Positions 52,000 through 60,822 of a DNA stretch of 64,000 bases are shown one piece after another (the first letter of the stretch is position 1; each line of letters opens with the position of its first letter). The DNA lies in contig JAGCWY010000098.1 in the NCBI GenBank assembly GCA_017961625.1, positions 52,888-116,887 of the forward strand, read 5' to 3'. This stretch comes from Ruminococcus sp. (lineage in GTDB: Bacteria > Bacillota > Clostridia > Oscillospirales > Ruminococcaceae). The position numbers were made by a program, and so were the translations under genes. The notes beneath the pieces were generated by a model that saw nothing but the letters and a program-made list of their open reading frames with translations, ran no database searches and had not been told where the DNA came from.

Positions 52000-52543
52000 A
52001 ATCGATGACTATTTAGATATTGAAATTCCTGAAATAAATGGAAAAAATGGAATAGGTAGAAAAATAGCATTATGGAAAATACGAAGGAATAAACCAGGTA
52101 AAGATGCTATCTATATGATACGCTTTTACCTTGAAAACAGAGGAAAAAAAGGTTTAAAAAAATTTTTTAGTTCCAGATATAAAAGGAAATTAGTTAAAAA
52201 CTATGGTATTTATTTGAATGTTAGTAATAGTGAAAGCTTAGGAATAGGCTTAAAAATTCCACATCCAAGTTCAATAATAATTGGTAGTGGTACTGTTATA
52301 GGGCGCTATTGTACTATATATCAAGACGTTACTTTTGGCGCCAAAAGCCTAGGGGCTGCTGAAACTGATTCTTATCCCAAGGTTGGGGATAATTGTGTTT
52401 TCTATGCTGGTGCTAAAATAATTGGTAACATTAATGTCGCTGATGGTACACAGGTGGGAGCAAATGCTGTATTATTAAAAGATACACAAGCAGAAGGGAT
52501 ATATGTTGGAATTCCTGCAAAAAAAATAGGTAAAAATGATTGA
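51989..52543 (+). CDS. Serine-acetyltransferase-like hexapeptide enzyme
   Basis: The ATG at 51989 lies inside the end of murA; a TTG at 51974 is less likely. The 184-residue product has an alpha-helical N-terminal part (1-75) and a left-handed beta-helix with the CysE-type phrases I-P-H-P-S-S-I-I-I-G, Y-Q-D-V-T-F-G-A and V-G-D-N-C-V-F-Y-A-G-A-K-I-I-G. The His in I-P-H-P is the expected catalytic residue. In polysaccharide loci these enzymes usually O-acetylate a sugar; a role in supplying an activated amino acid cannot be excluded. Confidence 0.85.
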   Translation: MRSKIDDYLDIEIPEINGKNGIGRKIALWKIRRNKPGKDAIYMIRFYLENRGKKGLKKFFSSRYKRKLVKNYGIYLNVSNSESLGIGLKIPHPSSIIIGSGTVIGRYCTIYQDVTFGAKSLGAAETDSYPKVGDNCVFYAGAKIIGNINVADGTQVGANAVLLKDTQAEGIYVGIPAKKIGKND

Positions 52544-52810
52544 TGAATTATATTGTTAGATAGATAAAGTTGAGTTTTAAACTCTTTTATCATAAGGAAA
52601 ATTTAATTAGATGTATTTACCTTATACCGTAATGTGATTGGGATCGGTTATAGTAGAATTCTTTCATTTGGTGGTATAATTCTACAAGTGATAGTTTAGA
52701 GAATTGCTGGTATTCTAGCATAGCATTTTACGAATATCATAAAGAGAGGAAGAATAAAGACGAAGAATCATTCAAGAACAAAAAATAGTATATATAATTT
52801 TGCCTCAAGC

Positions 52811-54304
52811 ATGCTTGGACAATTATTGACAATTATTTTACATTTTGTTATACGTACTGTTTTTATTCACACTTTAGGTAAATCTTATTTAGGCATCAGC
52901 AGTTTATTCAGTAATATTCTGACTATGATTTCTCTTGCAGATTTAGGTGTTGGAACTGCTATATTATATAAACTCTATGAACCTATTGCTAAGTGCGATA
53001 CAAAAAGAATAAAAGCATTGATGTATTTTTATAAATGGGCATATCGTATCATTGGCATTATTGCGGCATTGCTTGGCCTGTGCTTTATTCCTTTTTTTCC
53101 GATAATGATAAATGATTATCAGAAATTTCAGGCATTAGGTATTAATGCAATCGCTATTTTCTTATTATATCTTTTGCAGTCAGTTTCATCATATCTCTTT
53201 TTTGCTTATAAAAGTGCAATAATCAAAGCGAATCAACGCGAATACATCGTAAATTTGGTAGGCTTTTTTACTACTATTGTTTCAGGCATTATACAGATTA
53301 TATTTTTGTACCTGTTTGAAAATTTTTTTGTTTATGTTGCTATCAGTGTTTTATCTGTAATAATTCAAAATATGTGTTGTGCAATAATTGCCAACAGAAT
53401 GTTTCCTTACATAAAAGGTTCTTCGGAGGATAGAATCGGCAAGGATGAGATTAAAGGGATATTTAAGGATTGCGGTGCACTTTTTTTGTACAGGATGAAT
53501 AGCGTTGTAATGAAGTCAACTGATAATATTGTGCTAGCTGCTTTTTTAGGAATGGATATTGTTGCTATATATTCTAATTATTACATTTTCTATACAACTA
53601 TAAAGACTCTTGTGAATAAGGTATTTGATGCTGTGGCACATGGATTAGGCAATCTACATGCTCTTGATACGTCGAAACATGAGTTCGAAGTATTTGAAAC
53701 GATTATGCTTATTGCTACAATTATCGGTGCTACAACATCAGTTGGAATATTTGTGTGTGCTGACGAAGTTATAAAAATTTGGTTAGGATTTGATTGGGTA
53801 ATAAAACAACCGTTTTCTCTTCTTTTTGGTTTGGAAATGTATACACTTGCTGTGAGAGCCGCTTTATCTAAGTATAGATCTTCTATGGGGCTTTTTAGGC
53901 AATCTGCTATGCGACCAGTTCTGGGAATGATTATTAATGTACTTATATCTGTTGGTACAGTTAAATCTTTGGGAATTTGTGGTGTGCTTCTAGGAACAAT
54001 TGCTGCGGACTGGTTGACTTTTATGTGGCTTGATCCATTAATTATATATAAATATGGTTTTAATAATAAATATAGTATAAAAGGCTATTATTTTAGATTC
54101 ATAAAGAACTTCCTTATTACGTGTGTTATTGCCGTTGTTGATTATACAATTTGTTCTCATTTAGTAATGAATAATGCTCTAGTTTCGTGTTTTTGTCATA
54201 TAGCAATTTGCGGAATATCATCTCCTATAATAATAATTGTTCTTTCTTTAAATAGTGCTCCGGGAAGACATTTGGTTAAAATAATCAAAAATTTGAAAAA
54301 ATGA
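52811..54304 (+). CDS. Wzx-type polysaccharide flippase (first in-frame ATG)
   Basis: The protein has about fourteen membrane helices and clostridial Wzx phrases: R-T-V-F-I-H-T-L-G-K-S-Y-L-G-I, A-D-L-G-V-G-T-A-I-L-Y and A-L-M-Y-F-Y-K-W-A-Y-R. It moves lipid-linked repeat units across the membrane. From ATG 52811 it has 497 residues, but homologues begin about 19 residues earlier with a basic stretch. In frame upstream there is just such a stretch (K-T-K-N-H-S-R-T-K-N-S-I-Y-N-F) behind a gagagga site, opening with ATA at 52754 and no ATG, GTG or TTG. The true start may be that ATA, or the gene may be impaired. Confidence 0.88.
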   Translation: MLGQLLTIILHFVIRTVFIHTLGKSYLGISSLFSNILTMISLADLGVGTAILYKLYEPIAKCDTKRIKALMYFYKWAYRIIGIIAALLGLCFIPFFPIMINDYQKFQALGINAIAIFLLYLLQSVSSYLFFAYKSAIIKANQREYIVNLVGFFTTIVSGIIQIIFLYLFENFFVYVAISVLSVIIQNMCCAIIANRMFPYIKGSSEDRIGKDEIKGIFKDCGALFLYRMNSVVMKSTDNIVLAAFLGMDIVAIYSNYYIFYTTIKTLVNKVFDAVAHGLGNLHALDTSKHEFEVFETIMLIATIIGATTSVGIFVCADEVIKIWLGFDWVIKQPFSLLFGLEMYTLAVRAALSKYRSSMGLFRQSAMRPVLGMIINVLISVGTVKSLGICGVLLGTIAADWLTFMWLDPLIIYKYGFNNKYSIKGYYFRFIKNFLITCVIAVVDYTICSHLVMNNALVSCFCHIAICGISSPIIIIVLSLNSAPGRHLVKIIKNLKK

Positions 54305-54443
54305 ATTTTACTTCTAAACCTTAGAAATCATTGGTATACAAACTTGATAAACATGAAAAATAGAGGTATCGCTCGTACTTTAATTATTTAGGGGGTTATG
54401 ATTTGTTTTTATGTAAATGTAATTTGGGCAATGCTTTATGTCT

Positions 54444-54513
54444 GAAGTTTAAAGGATTCTAATAGATTCAAATCAAAATTCGATTTATGTTAGTCAATAG
54501 ATTTGATGCTGAT
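54444..54513 (+). pseudogene. Decayed 3' fragment of a UDP-glucose dehydrogenase gene
   Basis: About 70 bp match the end of the intact dehydrogenase gene (about 56530-56602). Identical blocks include atagattcaaatca, and the last 27 bp match at 23 positions, with at least one single-base deletion. It encodes the end of the N-R-F-D-A-D segment. It lies directly before the lipoprotein gene, whose ribosome site follows it. Confidence 0.75.
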
Positions 54514-54528
54514 AGGAGAAAAATTAGA

Positions 54529-55398
54529 ATGAAAATATTGAAATTAGCGATAACATTTTCTGTTGCAGTTATAGTATCAAGTTGCAGTCGCAATGTACAG
54601 GAGACATCGGTAAATCTTGATAAAACAACTTCAACAACTCCAATAGTAACAGAGATAACAGTAGAAAATACAACTATTTCAATTACAACTGAGAAAGAAA
54701 GTACTACTGCAATTGAAACAACAACGGTTATTTATAGTAATAGTTATGAAGGTCTATCAGGCTATTGGTACATTGATGGAGATCCGAGTGCAGCTTCATT
54801 CCATATTACCAAGGACGGTAAGTTTACAGCCTACTATGCAAATGGTCTCGTTGAAAACGAGGGAATTGTAAGAAGGGTTCTTGATCCTGCAATCAATAAT
54901 TATATCTATTGTATGTATCTTGAATCCGGTAAGCTGTATTACAAATTTGCTGATGACGGTGAAAAAGAGAAGACAGATATCTACATGGGAAATAACGGTA
55001 CTACTCATTATATCAAACTCTATGGAGAAGGCGGCTTAGGAGATGATGGCTTAGACCCAGAGGAAGCATATACTGGAACATGGAACTGCGAAAGAGCTCA
55101 TATAGACATTACTTATTATGGTGAAGGTATTTTCCATGCTACTGTTAAATGGGGAGCAAGTGCTTCCACATATGCACAATGGGAATATCCACTTATATTT
55201 GAAAATGATAAGCTTATCTGTAACGGTAACGGAACCAGGAGTTTCGTAGAATACAAAGATGCAGAATCAGAACCAACAGTAACTGTAGATTATACAGATG
55301 GATCTGCTGAATTCACGCTTGAAGGAAATCGTTTATTTTGGAACAATTTAACTGAACATAATGCAGATGATATGATATTCAGTAAGGAATCATATTAA
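54529..55398 (+). CDS. Thr-rich lipoprotein of unknown function
   Basis: The ATG at 54529 has aggag 10 nt upstream; the frame's earlier ATG (54487) lies in the decayed dehydrogenase fragment. The 289-residue product has a lipoprotein signal with lipobox V-S-S-C, a Thr/Ser-rich linker (about 20-65) and two similar beta-rich parts starting near L-S-G-Y-W-Y-I-D-G and Y-T-G-T-W-N-C-E. These look like two lipocalin-like or DUF5640-like small barrels (G-x-W at the start of each). It may have a surface role linked to the polymer. Confidence 0.75.
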   Translation: MKILKLAITFSVAVIVSSCSRNVQETSVNLDKTTSTTPIVTEITVENTTISITTEKESTTAIETTTVIYSNSYEGLSGYWYIDGDPSAASFHITKDGKFTAYYANGLVENEGIVRRVLDPAINNYIYCMYLESGKLYYKFADDGEKEKTDIYMGNNGTTHYIKLYGEGGLGDDGLDPEEAYTGTWNCERAHIDITYYGEGIFHATVKWGASASTYAQWEYPLIFENDKLICNGNGTRSFVEYKDAESEPTVTVDYTDGSAEFTLEGNRLFWNNLTEHNADDMIFSKESY

Positions 55399-55434
55399 AA
55401 TAATACTAAATATATCTAAGGAGGTATCTCACTA

Positions 55435-56658
55435 ATGAGAATCACAGTTGCAGGTGTCGGCTATGTAGGACTTTCTCTTGCAGTTTTGCTGGCACAGAAT
55501 CACGAAGTAACAGCAATCACAACCACAGAGGCTAAGGCCGAAAAGCTTAATCAGTTCATTTCGCCGATTCAGGATGATGAGATTGAGCGTTTTTTCAAGG
55601 AAGCAAGAGAAGGGAAGAGAAAGCTTGATCTTCATACTACGACGGATAAAGAAGCTGCATATGGTTCAGCAGAGCTTGTGGTCATCGCTACACCAACAAA
55701 CTATGATGATGAGCATCACTTCTTTGATACAAGTGCTGTAGAAGACGCTATTGAGTGGACTTTAAAGGTTAATCCAAACGTTATGATGGTAATCAAGAGC
55801 ACGATCCCTGTTGGCTACACAGCAAGCGTTCGTGAAAAATATGGTGTGAATAATATTATTTTCAGCCCTGAATTCCTGAGAGAATCTAAAGCGTTGTACG
55901 ATAATCTTCACCCAAGCAGAATAGTTGTTGGATGTACTGACGATCAGAAAGAAGAAGCTCAGAAGTTTGCCGAATTGCTGCTTGAAGGTGCGAGAACAGA
56001 AGAAAAGCGTGCAGGAACACCTGAACAGAATATTCCTGTACTTCTTGCTCATCTCACAGAGGCAGAAGCTATAAAGCTATTTGCCAATACATATCTTGCT
56101 GTTCGTGTTGCATACTTCAATGAGCTGGATACGTATGCACAGACAAAGGACTTGGATACACAGATGATTATTGATGGTGTCTGCATGGATCCCAGAATAG
56201 GTGGCCATTATAATAACCCATCATTTGGATACGGCGGATACTGCCTGCCAAAGGACACTAAACAGCTTCTCGCAAATTATAAGGACGTTCCGCAGACTAT
56301 GATCAAAGCTGTTGTTGAAAGCAACACAGTTCGTAAGGATTTCGTTGCAGATCAGATTATTGCAAAGAATCCTAAAACTGTTGGTGTCTATAGACTAACA
56401 ATGAAGAGTAACAGCGATAATTTCCGTGCATCAGCTATTCAGGGCGTTATGAAACGTATCAAGGCTAAGGGTATTCCGATAATCATATATGAGCCGACAC
56501 TTGATAACGGTTCTGAGTTCTTCAGATCAGAAGTTGTAAATGATCTGGATAGATTCAAATCAGAGAGCGATGTTATCTTAGCAAATAGATTCGATGCTGA
56601 TGTATTGGGCGATGTAGCTGATAAGGTTTACACAAGGGATCTGTTTAGAAGAGACTGA
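55435..56658 (+). CDS. ugd: UDP-glucose 6-dehydrogenase
   Basis: The 407-residue enzyme oxidises UDP-glucose to UDP-glucuronate with two NAD+. The N-terminal Rossmann motif is V-A-G-V-G-Y-V-G-L-S, S-P-E-F-L-R-E-S-K-A is the family signature, and the catalytic Cys is in G-Y-G-G-Y-C-L-P-K-D. A perfect aaggagg lies 8 nt upstream. Its codon use and GC content look like the core genes again rather than the AT-rich glycosyltransferases. A decayed second copy lies 1 kb upstream. It feeds the next gene. Confidence 0.94.
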   Translation: MRITVAGVGYVGLSLAVLLAQNHEVTAITTTEAKAEKLNQFISPIQDDEIERFFKEAREGKRKLDLHTTTDKEAAYGSAELVVIATPTNYDDEHHFFDTSAVEDAIEWTLKVNPNVMMVIKSTIPVGYTASVREKYGVNNIIFSPEFLRESKALYDNLHPSRIVVGCTDDQKEEAQKFAELLLEGARTEEKRAGTPEQNIPVLLAHLTEAEAIKLFANTYLAVRVAYFNELDTYAQTKDLDTQMIIDGVCMDPRIGGHYNNPSFGYGGYCLPKDTKQLLANYKDVPQTMIKAVVESNTVRKDFVADQIIAKNPKTVGVYRLTMKSNSDNFRASAIQGVMKRIKAKGIPIIIYEPTLDNGSEFFRSEVVNDLDRFKSESDVILANRFDADVLGDVADKVYTRDLFRRD

Positions 56659-56691
56659 TAAAATAACTTATTTAGAAAAGGGATAACAGAT

Positions 56692-57759
56692 ATGAGCAAA
56701 GTTCAGATCAATTTGAATGGAAAGACTATCCTTGTGACTGGTTCTCCCGGATTTATCGGTGCAAACCTTGTACTGAGACTGCTGAAGGAGATGAAAGCAG
56801 GCACAATTGTCTCATTAGACAACATGAATGATTACTATGATCCAGCGCTTAAGGAGTATCGGCTTGCTCTGATCAATGAGGCTGCTATAACTTCTCCGGT
56901 AAGACATATATTCGTAAAAGGTTCAATCGGGGATAAGGCTCTGATAGATAAGCTGTTTGCTGAGTATCACTTTGATGTAGTCGTAAACTTGGCTGCACAG
57001 GCAGGTGTACGTTATTCTATTGATCATCCTGATGTGTATATAGAGTCAAATATCATAGGCTTCTATAATATTCTTGAAGCCTGCCGCCATAACCCGGTTG
57101 AGCATCTTGTTTATGCGTCATCATCCTCTGTTTACGGTGGTAACAAGAAAGTGCCGTTTTCTGTTGATGATAAGGTAGATAATCCGGTATCGCTATATGC
57201 TGCAACAAAAAAGAGCAATGAGCTTCTGGCACATTCATATTCTAAGCTATACAACATTCCATCAACGGGATTAAGATTTTTTACTGTATACGGCCCGGCG
57301 GGCCGTCCTGATATGTTTTATTTCTCAGCTACCAATACACTTGCTAAGAATGGAACTATCAAAATCTTCAACTATGGTAACTGTAAACGTGATTTTACCT
57401 ATGTGGATGATATTGTTGAAGGCGTATATCGTGTAATGCAAGGAGCTCCTGAGAAGCAGAATGGAGAAGACGGACTTCCTCTTCCGCCTTATGCAGTTTA
57501 TAACATAGGCGGCGGAACACCAGAGAATCTGCTGGATTATATAAGCACATTACAGGAAGAACTAGTGAATGCAGGCGTTTTACCTTCCGATTATGATTTT
57601 GAAGGACATCGTGAGCTTGTAGGAATGCAGCCCGGAGATGTGCCTGTAACTTATGCCGACAGTAAGGCACTTGAAGATGACTATGGATTCAGACCAACTA
57701 TTAATATCAGGGAAGGTCTGAGAAGATTCGCTGAATGGTACGCTGGATACTATAAATAA
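56692..57759 (+). CDS. NAD-dependent epimerase, probably UDP-glucuronate 4-epimerase
   Basis: The 355-residue short-chain dehydrogenase/epimerase has the cofactor motif T-G-S-P-G-F-I-G and the catalytic S-S-S-V-Y-G with Y-A-A-T-K. L-D-N-M-N-D-Y-Y-D and R-F-F-T-V-Y-G-P-A-G-R-P-D-M are marks of the UDP-glucuronate 4-epimerase group. With the preceding dehydrogenase it would make UDP-galacturonate, an acidic donor for the polymer. It is the last polysaccharide gene. No clear terminator follows within 80 bp. Confidence 0.9.
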   Translation: MSKVQINLNGKTILVTGSPGFIGANLVLRLLKEMKAGTIVSLDNMNDYYDPALKEYRLALINEAAITSPVRHIFVKGSIGDKALIDKLFAEYHFDVVVNLAAQAGVRYSIDHPDVYIESNIIGFYNILEACRHNPVEHLVYASSSSVYGGNKKVPFSVDDKVDNPVSLYAATKKSNELLAHSYSKLYNIPSTGLRFFTVYGPAGRPDMFYFSATNTLAKNGTIKIFNYGNCKRDFTYVDDIVEGVYRVMQGAPEKQNGEDGLPLPPYAVYNIGGGTPENLLDYISTLQEELVNAGVLPSDYDFEGHRELVGMQPGDVPVTYADSKALEDDYGFRPTINIREGLRRFAEWYAGYYK

Positions 57760-57840
57760 CTATCAATTCAGCTGTCGTTTTTGTTGTTTCAGAAGTATAT
57801 AAAAAATTCATAAAACATAATCTTAGAAAAGGAGGAAGTC

Positions 57841-58014
57841 ATGATTACAGTAAAAAATCCTGACAAAGTTAAGAAGCACTTTATTCGTTTGCGTGTGACA
57901 GAAGAGGAACATGACATGTTCGTAAAAAGAGCCGAAGAGATGGGCTATAAAACAGTCAGCGATTTAATACGAACACTAATTTACGATGCTACGAAAATAA
58001 AAGATAAAAAGTAA
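57841..58014 (+). CDS. Small ribbon-helix-helix protein (MobC/CopG-like)
   Basis: The 57-residue protein starts behind a strong aaaggagg 6 nt upstream. It has the ribbon-helix-helix pattern: a basic strand H-F-I-R-L-R-V-T-E-E-E, a helix E-E-H-D-M-F-V-K-R-A-E-E-M-G-Y and a second helix T-V-S-D-L-I-R-T-L-I. This resembles MobC-type mobilisation proteins and small plasmid or ICE regulators. It marks the change from the polysaccharide locus to mobile DNA. The target site is unknown. Confidence 0.75.
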   Translation: MITVKNPDKVKKHFIRLRVTEEEHDMFVKRAEEMGYKTVSDLIRTLIYDATKIKDKK

Positions 58015-58040
58015 AATACAAACTGAATTGCCAGAAAAAA

Positions 58041-58077
58041 CGGATGATTTTGTAACGGGATGAGAAAAATGAAAAAA
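58041..58077 (+). repeat. Direct repeat, left copy
   Basis: This 37-bp copy matches 59604-59640 at 33 positions and starts cggatgattttgt. The two copies flank the RICIN-SLH gene. The rest of the interval 58015-58393 holds an aborted mini-frame behind aagaggtg (ATG near 58240), some small inverted repeats and no gene. Confidence 0.7.
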
Positions 58078-58393
58078 CTAGGTTCCAGATAATAATAAAA
58101 TCATCATGACAAAGAACACTTTTATGAAATATATGTATTTTGAATACATAGCTTTTCGTTTAATCTAAACCCTTAGATATTGTAGATATAGACAACGTTT
58201 GAATGGTATGCAAATAATACATTTTCAGGAAGAGGTGATAATGAAAAAAGATTGATGTTAAATATTGTTAATCAATAATTAACATTCACAAGACATCATA
58301 GTATAGCTTCCAAATTTTACAGAATAATATCTATCATCACAAAAACAAAGTAAAAAATTGCTAAAACAAATCTAAAAACGGAGGAATTTTCAA

Positions 58394-59521
58394 ATGAAAA
58401 CTTTAATTAGAAGACTTTCAACAATTTGTATTTCAGTAGCATCAATAATGACATATACATTTGGAAGCGTTGCAAGTTCACTAAATGCATCAGCAACGGT
58501 AAATAATGTTAATGCGGGAAATTACGTTCTTGAAAGTGCATTGGATTCAAATAAGGTTGCTGATGTGGCTTGGGGTGAAACTACCGATGAAAGCAATCTT
58601 TGGCTTTATGAACGTAATTATACAGATGCACAGACATTCAAAATTACAAGTGCCGGTAATGGATATTATACGATTCAGATGGCAGTGACTGATAACATGG
58701 TCCTTGATGTATGTGGTTCCGGATATCAGGGATGTAATGTTCAAATCTATCATTATAAATGTAATTCTTCGAATGATGATCAATTATGGTCGTTTGAAGA
58801 TGCAGGTGACGGTTACGTATATATAAAATCGAAAACAGGTTGTTACCTTGACGTTAGTGGCGGTTATAGTGATGACATGACCAATATTCAGGTATGGCCG
58901 GGAAATGGAACAGATTCACAGAGGTGGAAACTTGTCCCATGCATTGAAGAATATTTGAATCCATCAGTAGTTGATATATTCAAGGATATCAATGCAGAGC
59001 ATTGGTTCGTACCCGACGTACAATATGTATACGAAAGAGGAATCATGGTTGGCAAAACAAATGATATCTTTGATCCATTTGGATTACTGTTAAGAGAAGA
59101 GTTTGTACAGGCTCTATATAATCATATCGGAAAGCCTTGTGTATCAGGAACAAATCCTTATCCTGATGTAAAAGAAGGTGCATGGTATTATAATGCAGTT
59201 CTTTGGGCAAGACAAAAAGATATAGCAAACGGATACGGCAATGGTAACTTCGGTGTCGGAGATCCGATAACACGTGAACAATTTGCACTAATGCTTTATA
59301 AATATGCAAAGCTTCGCGGTTATGATCTGACAGCGGTTTCAGGTAAATCAAGCTGTTACAATGACAGCTCCAAAATCTCAAGTTGGGCAAAAAATGCTAT
59401 GGATTGGGCGATAACACAGGGACTTCTGACAAGTTGCAATAATAATATTAATCCTCAGGGAAATACGACTCGTGCAGAGTGCGCTCATTCGCTGAAAAAA
59501 TTATTTGAAAGATATGAGTAA
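58394..59521 (+). CDS. Secreted RICIN-lectin protein with S-layer homology domains
   Basis: The 375-residue protein starts 11 nt after cggagga and has a signal peptide ending near residue 35 (N-A-S-A). A RICIN beta-trefoil (about 40-185) has three repeats with Q-L-W and Q-R-W marks. The C-terminal half is made of three SLH motifs (from about 195, 257 and 318), each with F-x-D, W-(F/Y/A) and R-E/A-(E/Q)-F/C-A positions. SLH domains bind pyruvylated wall polymers, so the lectin would be displayed on the surface. It is flanked by 37-bp direct repeats. Confidence 0.87.
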   Translation: MKTLIRRLSTICISVASIMTYTFGSVASSLNASATVNNVNAGNYVLESALDSNKVADVAWGETTDESNLWLYERNYTDAQTFKITSAGNGYYTIQMAVTDNMVLDVCGSGYQGCNVQIYHYKCNSSNDDQLWSFEDAGDGYVYIKSKTGCYLDVSGGYSDDMTNIQVWPGNGTDSQRWKLVPCIEEYLNPSVVDIFKDINAEHWFVPDVQYVYERGIMVGKTNDIFDPFGLLLREEFVQALYNHIGKPCVSGTNPYPDVKEGAWYYNAVLWARQKDIANGYGNGNFGVGDPITREQFALMLYKYAKLRGYDLTAVSGKSSCYNDSSKISSWAKNAMDWAITQGLLTSCNNNINPQGNTTRAECAHSLKKLFERYE

Positions 59522-59603
59522 TATCAATCAGATTACTTTGTGTGATTGCCATAAAAAAAGTCCACGAAAACAAAATCAAATGAAATAGCTGAAAAAAACA
59601 CCC

Positions 59604-59640
59604 CGGATGATTTTGTCACGGGACAAGAAAAATGAGAAAA
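59604..59640 (+). repeat. Direct repeat, right copy
   Basis: This copy pairs with 58041-58077 (33 of 37 positions). Both copies could be translated as D-D-F-V-T-G, so they may come from a duplicated coding fragment. Confidence 0.7.
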
Positions 59641-59686
59641 ATGTGTCACACTGAAAAGACGATGTCCTGTAATAAAGTTTAGTAAT

Positions 59687-59712
59687 AAGCCCCTGCATTT
59701 AGACAGGGGCTT
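59687..59712. terminator. Hairpin between the surface protein and the helicase fragment
   Basis: The 9-bp perfect stem aagcccctg/caggggctt has an 8-nt loop. The T run after it is poor, so terminator function is only likely. Confidence 0.5.
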
Positions 59713-59772
59713 GTTCGGTGTGTATAACGCTCCGAGTCTGAGCGGTATATACAACTTTGGTGTACATGCCAA

Positions 59773-60270
59773 TTGACATGTATTATAAATGATGTTATAT
59801 ATGACGAGGAAAGAAACACTATAGTACTTCATGAACGGAAGCTTGAAATACTGGAAGACCTGCTGGAAGCGCAGAACGGAAAACCGGTTCTTGTGGCTTA
59901 TTGGTATAAGCATGAGGGAGAGCGTATACGAAAACGATTTGAAGTACGGGAGATATGTACAGATAAGGACATTTCCGACTGGAATGCAGGAAAGATCCCT
60001 ATAGCACTGATACAGCCTTCCTCAGCAGATCACGGACTAAATCTGCAGGAAGGCGGCAGTACAATTATCTGGTACACGATGCCATGGTCACTGGAACTTT
60101 ATCAGCAGACAAATGCACGTCTCTGGAGACAGGGGCAGAATTCAGATACTGTTGTGATACATCATCTTGTCGCAGCAGGTACTATTGACGAGGAAATCAT
60201 GTCTGCGCTAGATAGCAAAGACAGAACCCAGGCTGCAATGATGAATGCAGTAAAAGCAAGGATAAACTAA
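59773..60270 (+). pseudogene. C-terminal fragment of a phage-type SNF2 helicase
   Basis: The 165 codons keep only the second RecA-like helicase half: P-V-L-V-A-Y-W-Y-K-H-E, then H-G-L-N-L-Q-E-G-G and Y-Q-Q-T-N-A-R-L-W-R-Q-G-Q (motifs V and VI). The full phage SNF2 protein is usually about 450 residues. The frame opens at a TTG without a ribosome site, and the N-terminal half with the ATP-binding motif is absent, so it cannot be an active helicase. In clostridial prophages this gene precedes a DUF1492-type gene, as here. Confidence 0.82.
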
Positions 60271-60287
60271 ACGGGAAGTGAATACAT

Positions 60288-60734
60288 ATGACTGGATATA
60301 TGGATGAAGTGGGATATGTGGATATGAAAGAATACTGGTATCATGCGAACAGACTTCGCAAAAGAATTGATAGAAAGATACATGAAATACATATACTGCG
60401 TCAGAGAGCAGAGGGAATGAACGGTAGTGGTATGAGTGATACTCCAAGAACCGTATCTCCGAATCACGATAAAATGGAAAGCACAGTATTTAAAATAATG
60501 GCTCTGGAGAAAGAAGTTCAGAATATGCAGGCAGAATTAGATGCTTTATTTGGGGATATAGAGAAGCTTATCAAACATATTGATGACTGCGATCTTTATG
60601 ATCTGCTACAAAAAAGATACATTGAATTCAAAACATGGCCAGCAATTGCGGCTGATTTTGGATACAGCGTTCAGAATATTTATAGACTTCATACCAAGGC
60701 CCTTGAAAAGTTGAGAGTATATGAGAGTATGTAA
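60288..60734 (+). CDS. Phage-type DUF1492/ArpU-like regulator
   Basis: The 148-residue protein is helical, with a coiled-coil middle (about 60-95) and a C-terminal sigma-like helix-turn-helix: L-Q-K-R-Y-I-E-F-K-T-W, I-A-A-D-F-G-Y-S-V-Q-N-I-Y-R-L-H. DUF1492 and ArpU proteins control late genes in Firmicute phages. It appears intact, 17 bp after the helicase fragment, and is followed by a terminator. It is probably a survivor of a lost prophage. Confidence 0.82.
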   Translation: MTGYMDEVGYVDMKEYWYHANRLRKRIDRKIHEIHILRQRAEGMNGSGMSDTPRTVSPNHDKMESTVFKIMALEKEVQNMQAELDALFGDIEKLIKHIDDCDLYDLLQKRYIEFKTWPAIAADFGYSVQNIYRLHTKALEKLRVYESM

Positions 60735-60786
60735 GACTTGACTTTCAAGGCAATGTATGCTAAACTGTAAAATAGACAAATATATG

Positions 60787-60822
60787 AAAAGCCGTTGTGT
60801 AATTATCCGCAGCGGCTTTTGT
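60787..60822 (+). terminator. Terminator after the phage-type regulator
   Basis: The 8-bp perfect stem aaaagccg/cggctttt has an 18-nt loop and ends in TTTT-G-TT. Confidence 0.75.

Noticed and set aside
59533..59913. 126-codon minus-strand frame opposite the direct repeat and helicase fragment
   Set aside because: The plus strand carries recognisable helicase motifs; the minus frame has no ribosome site.
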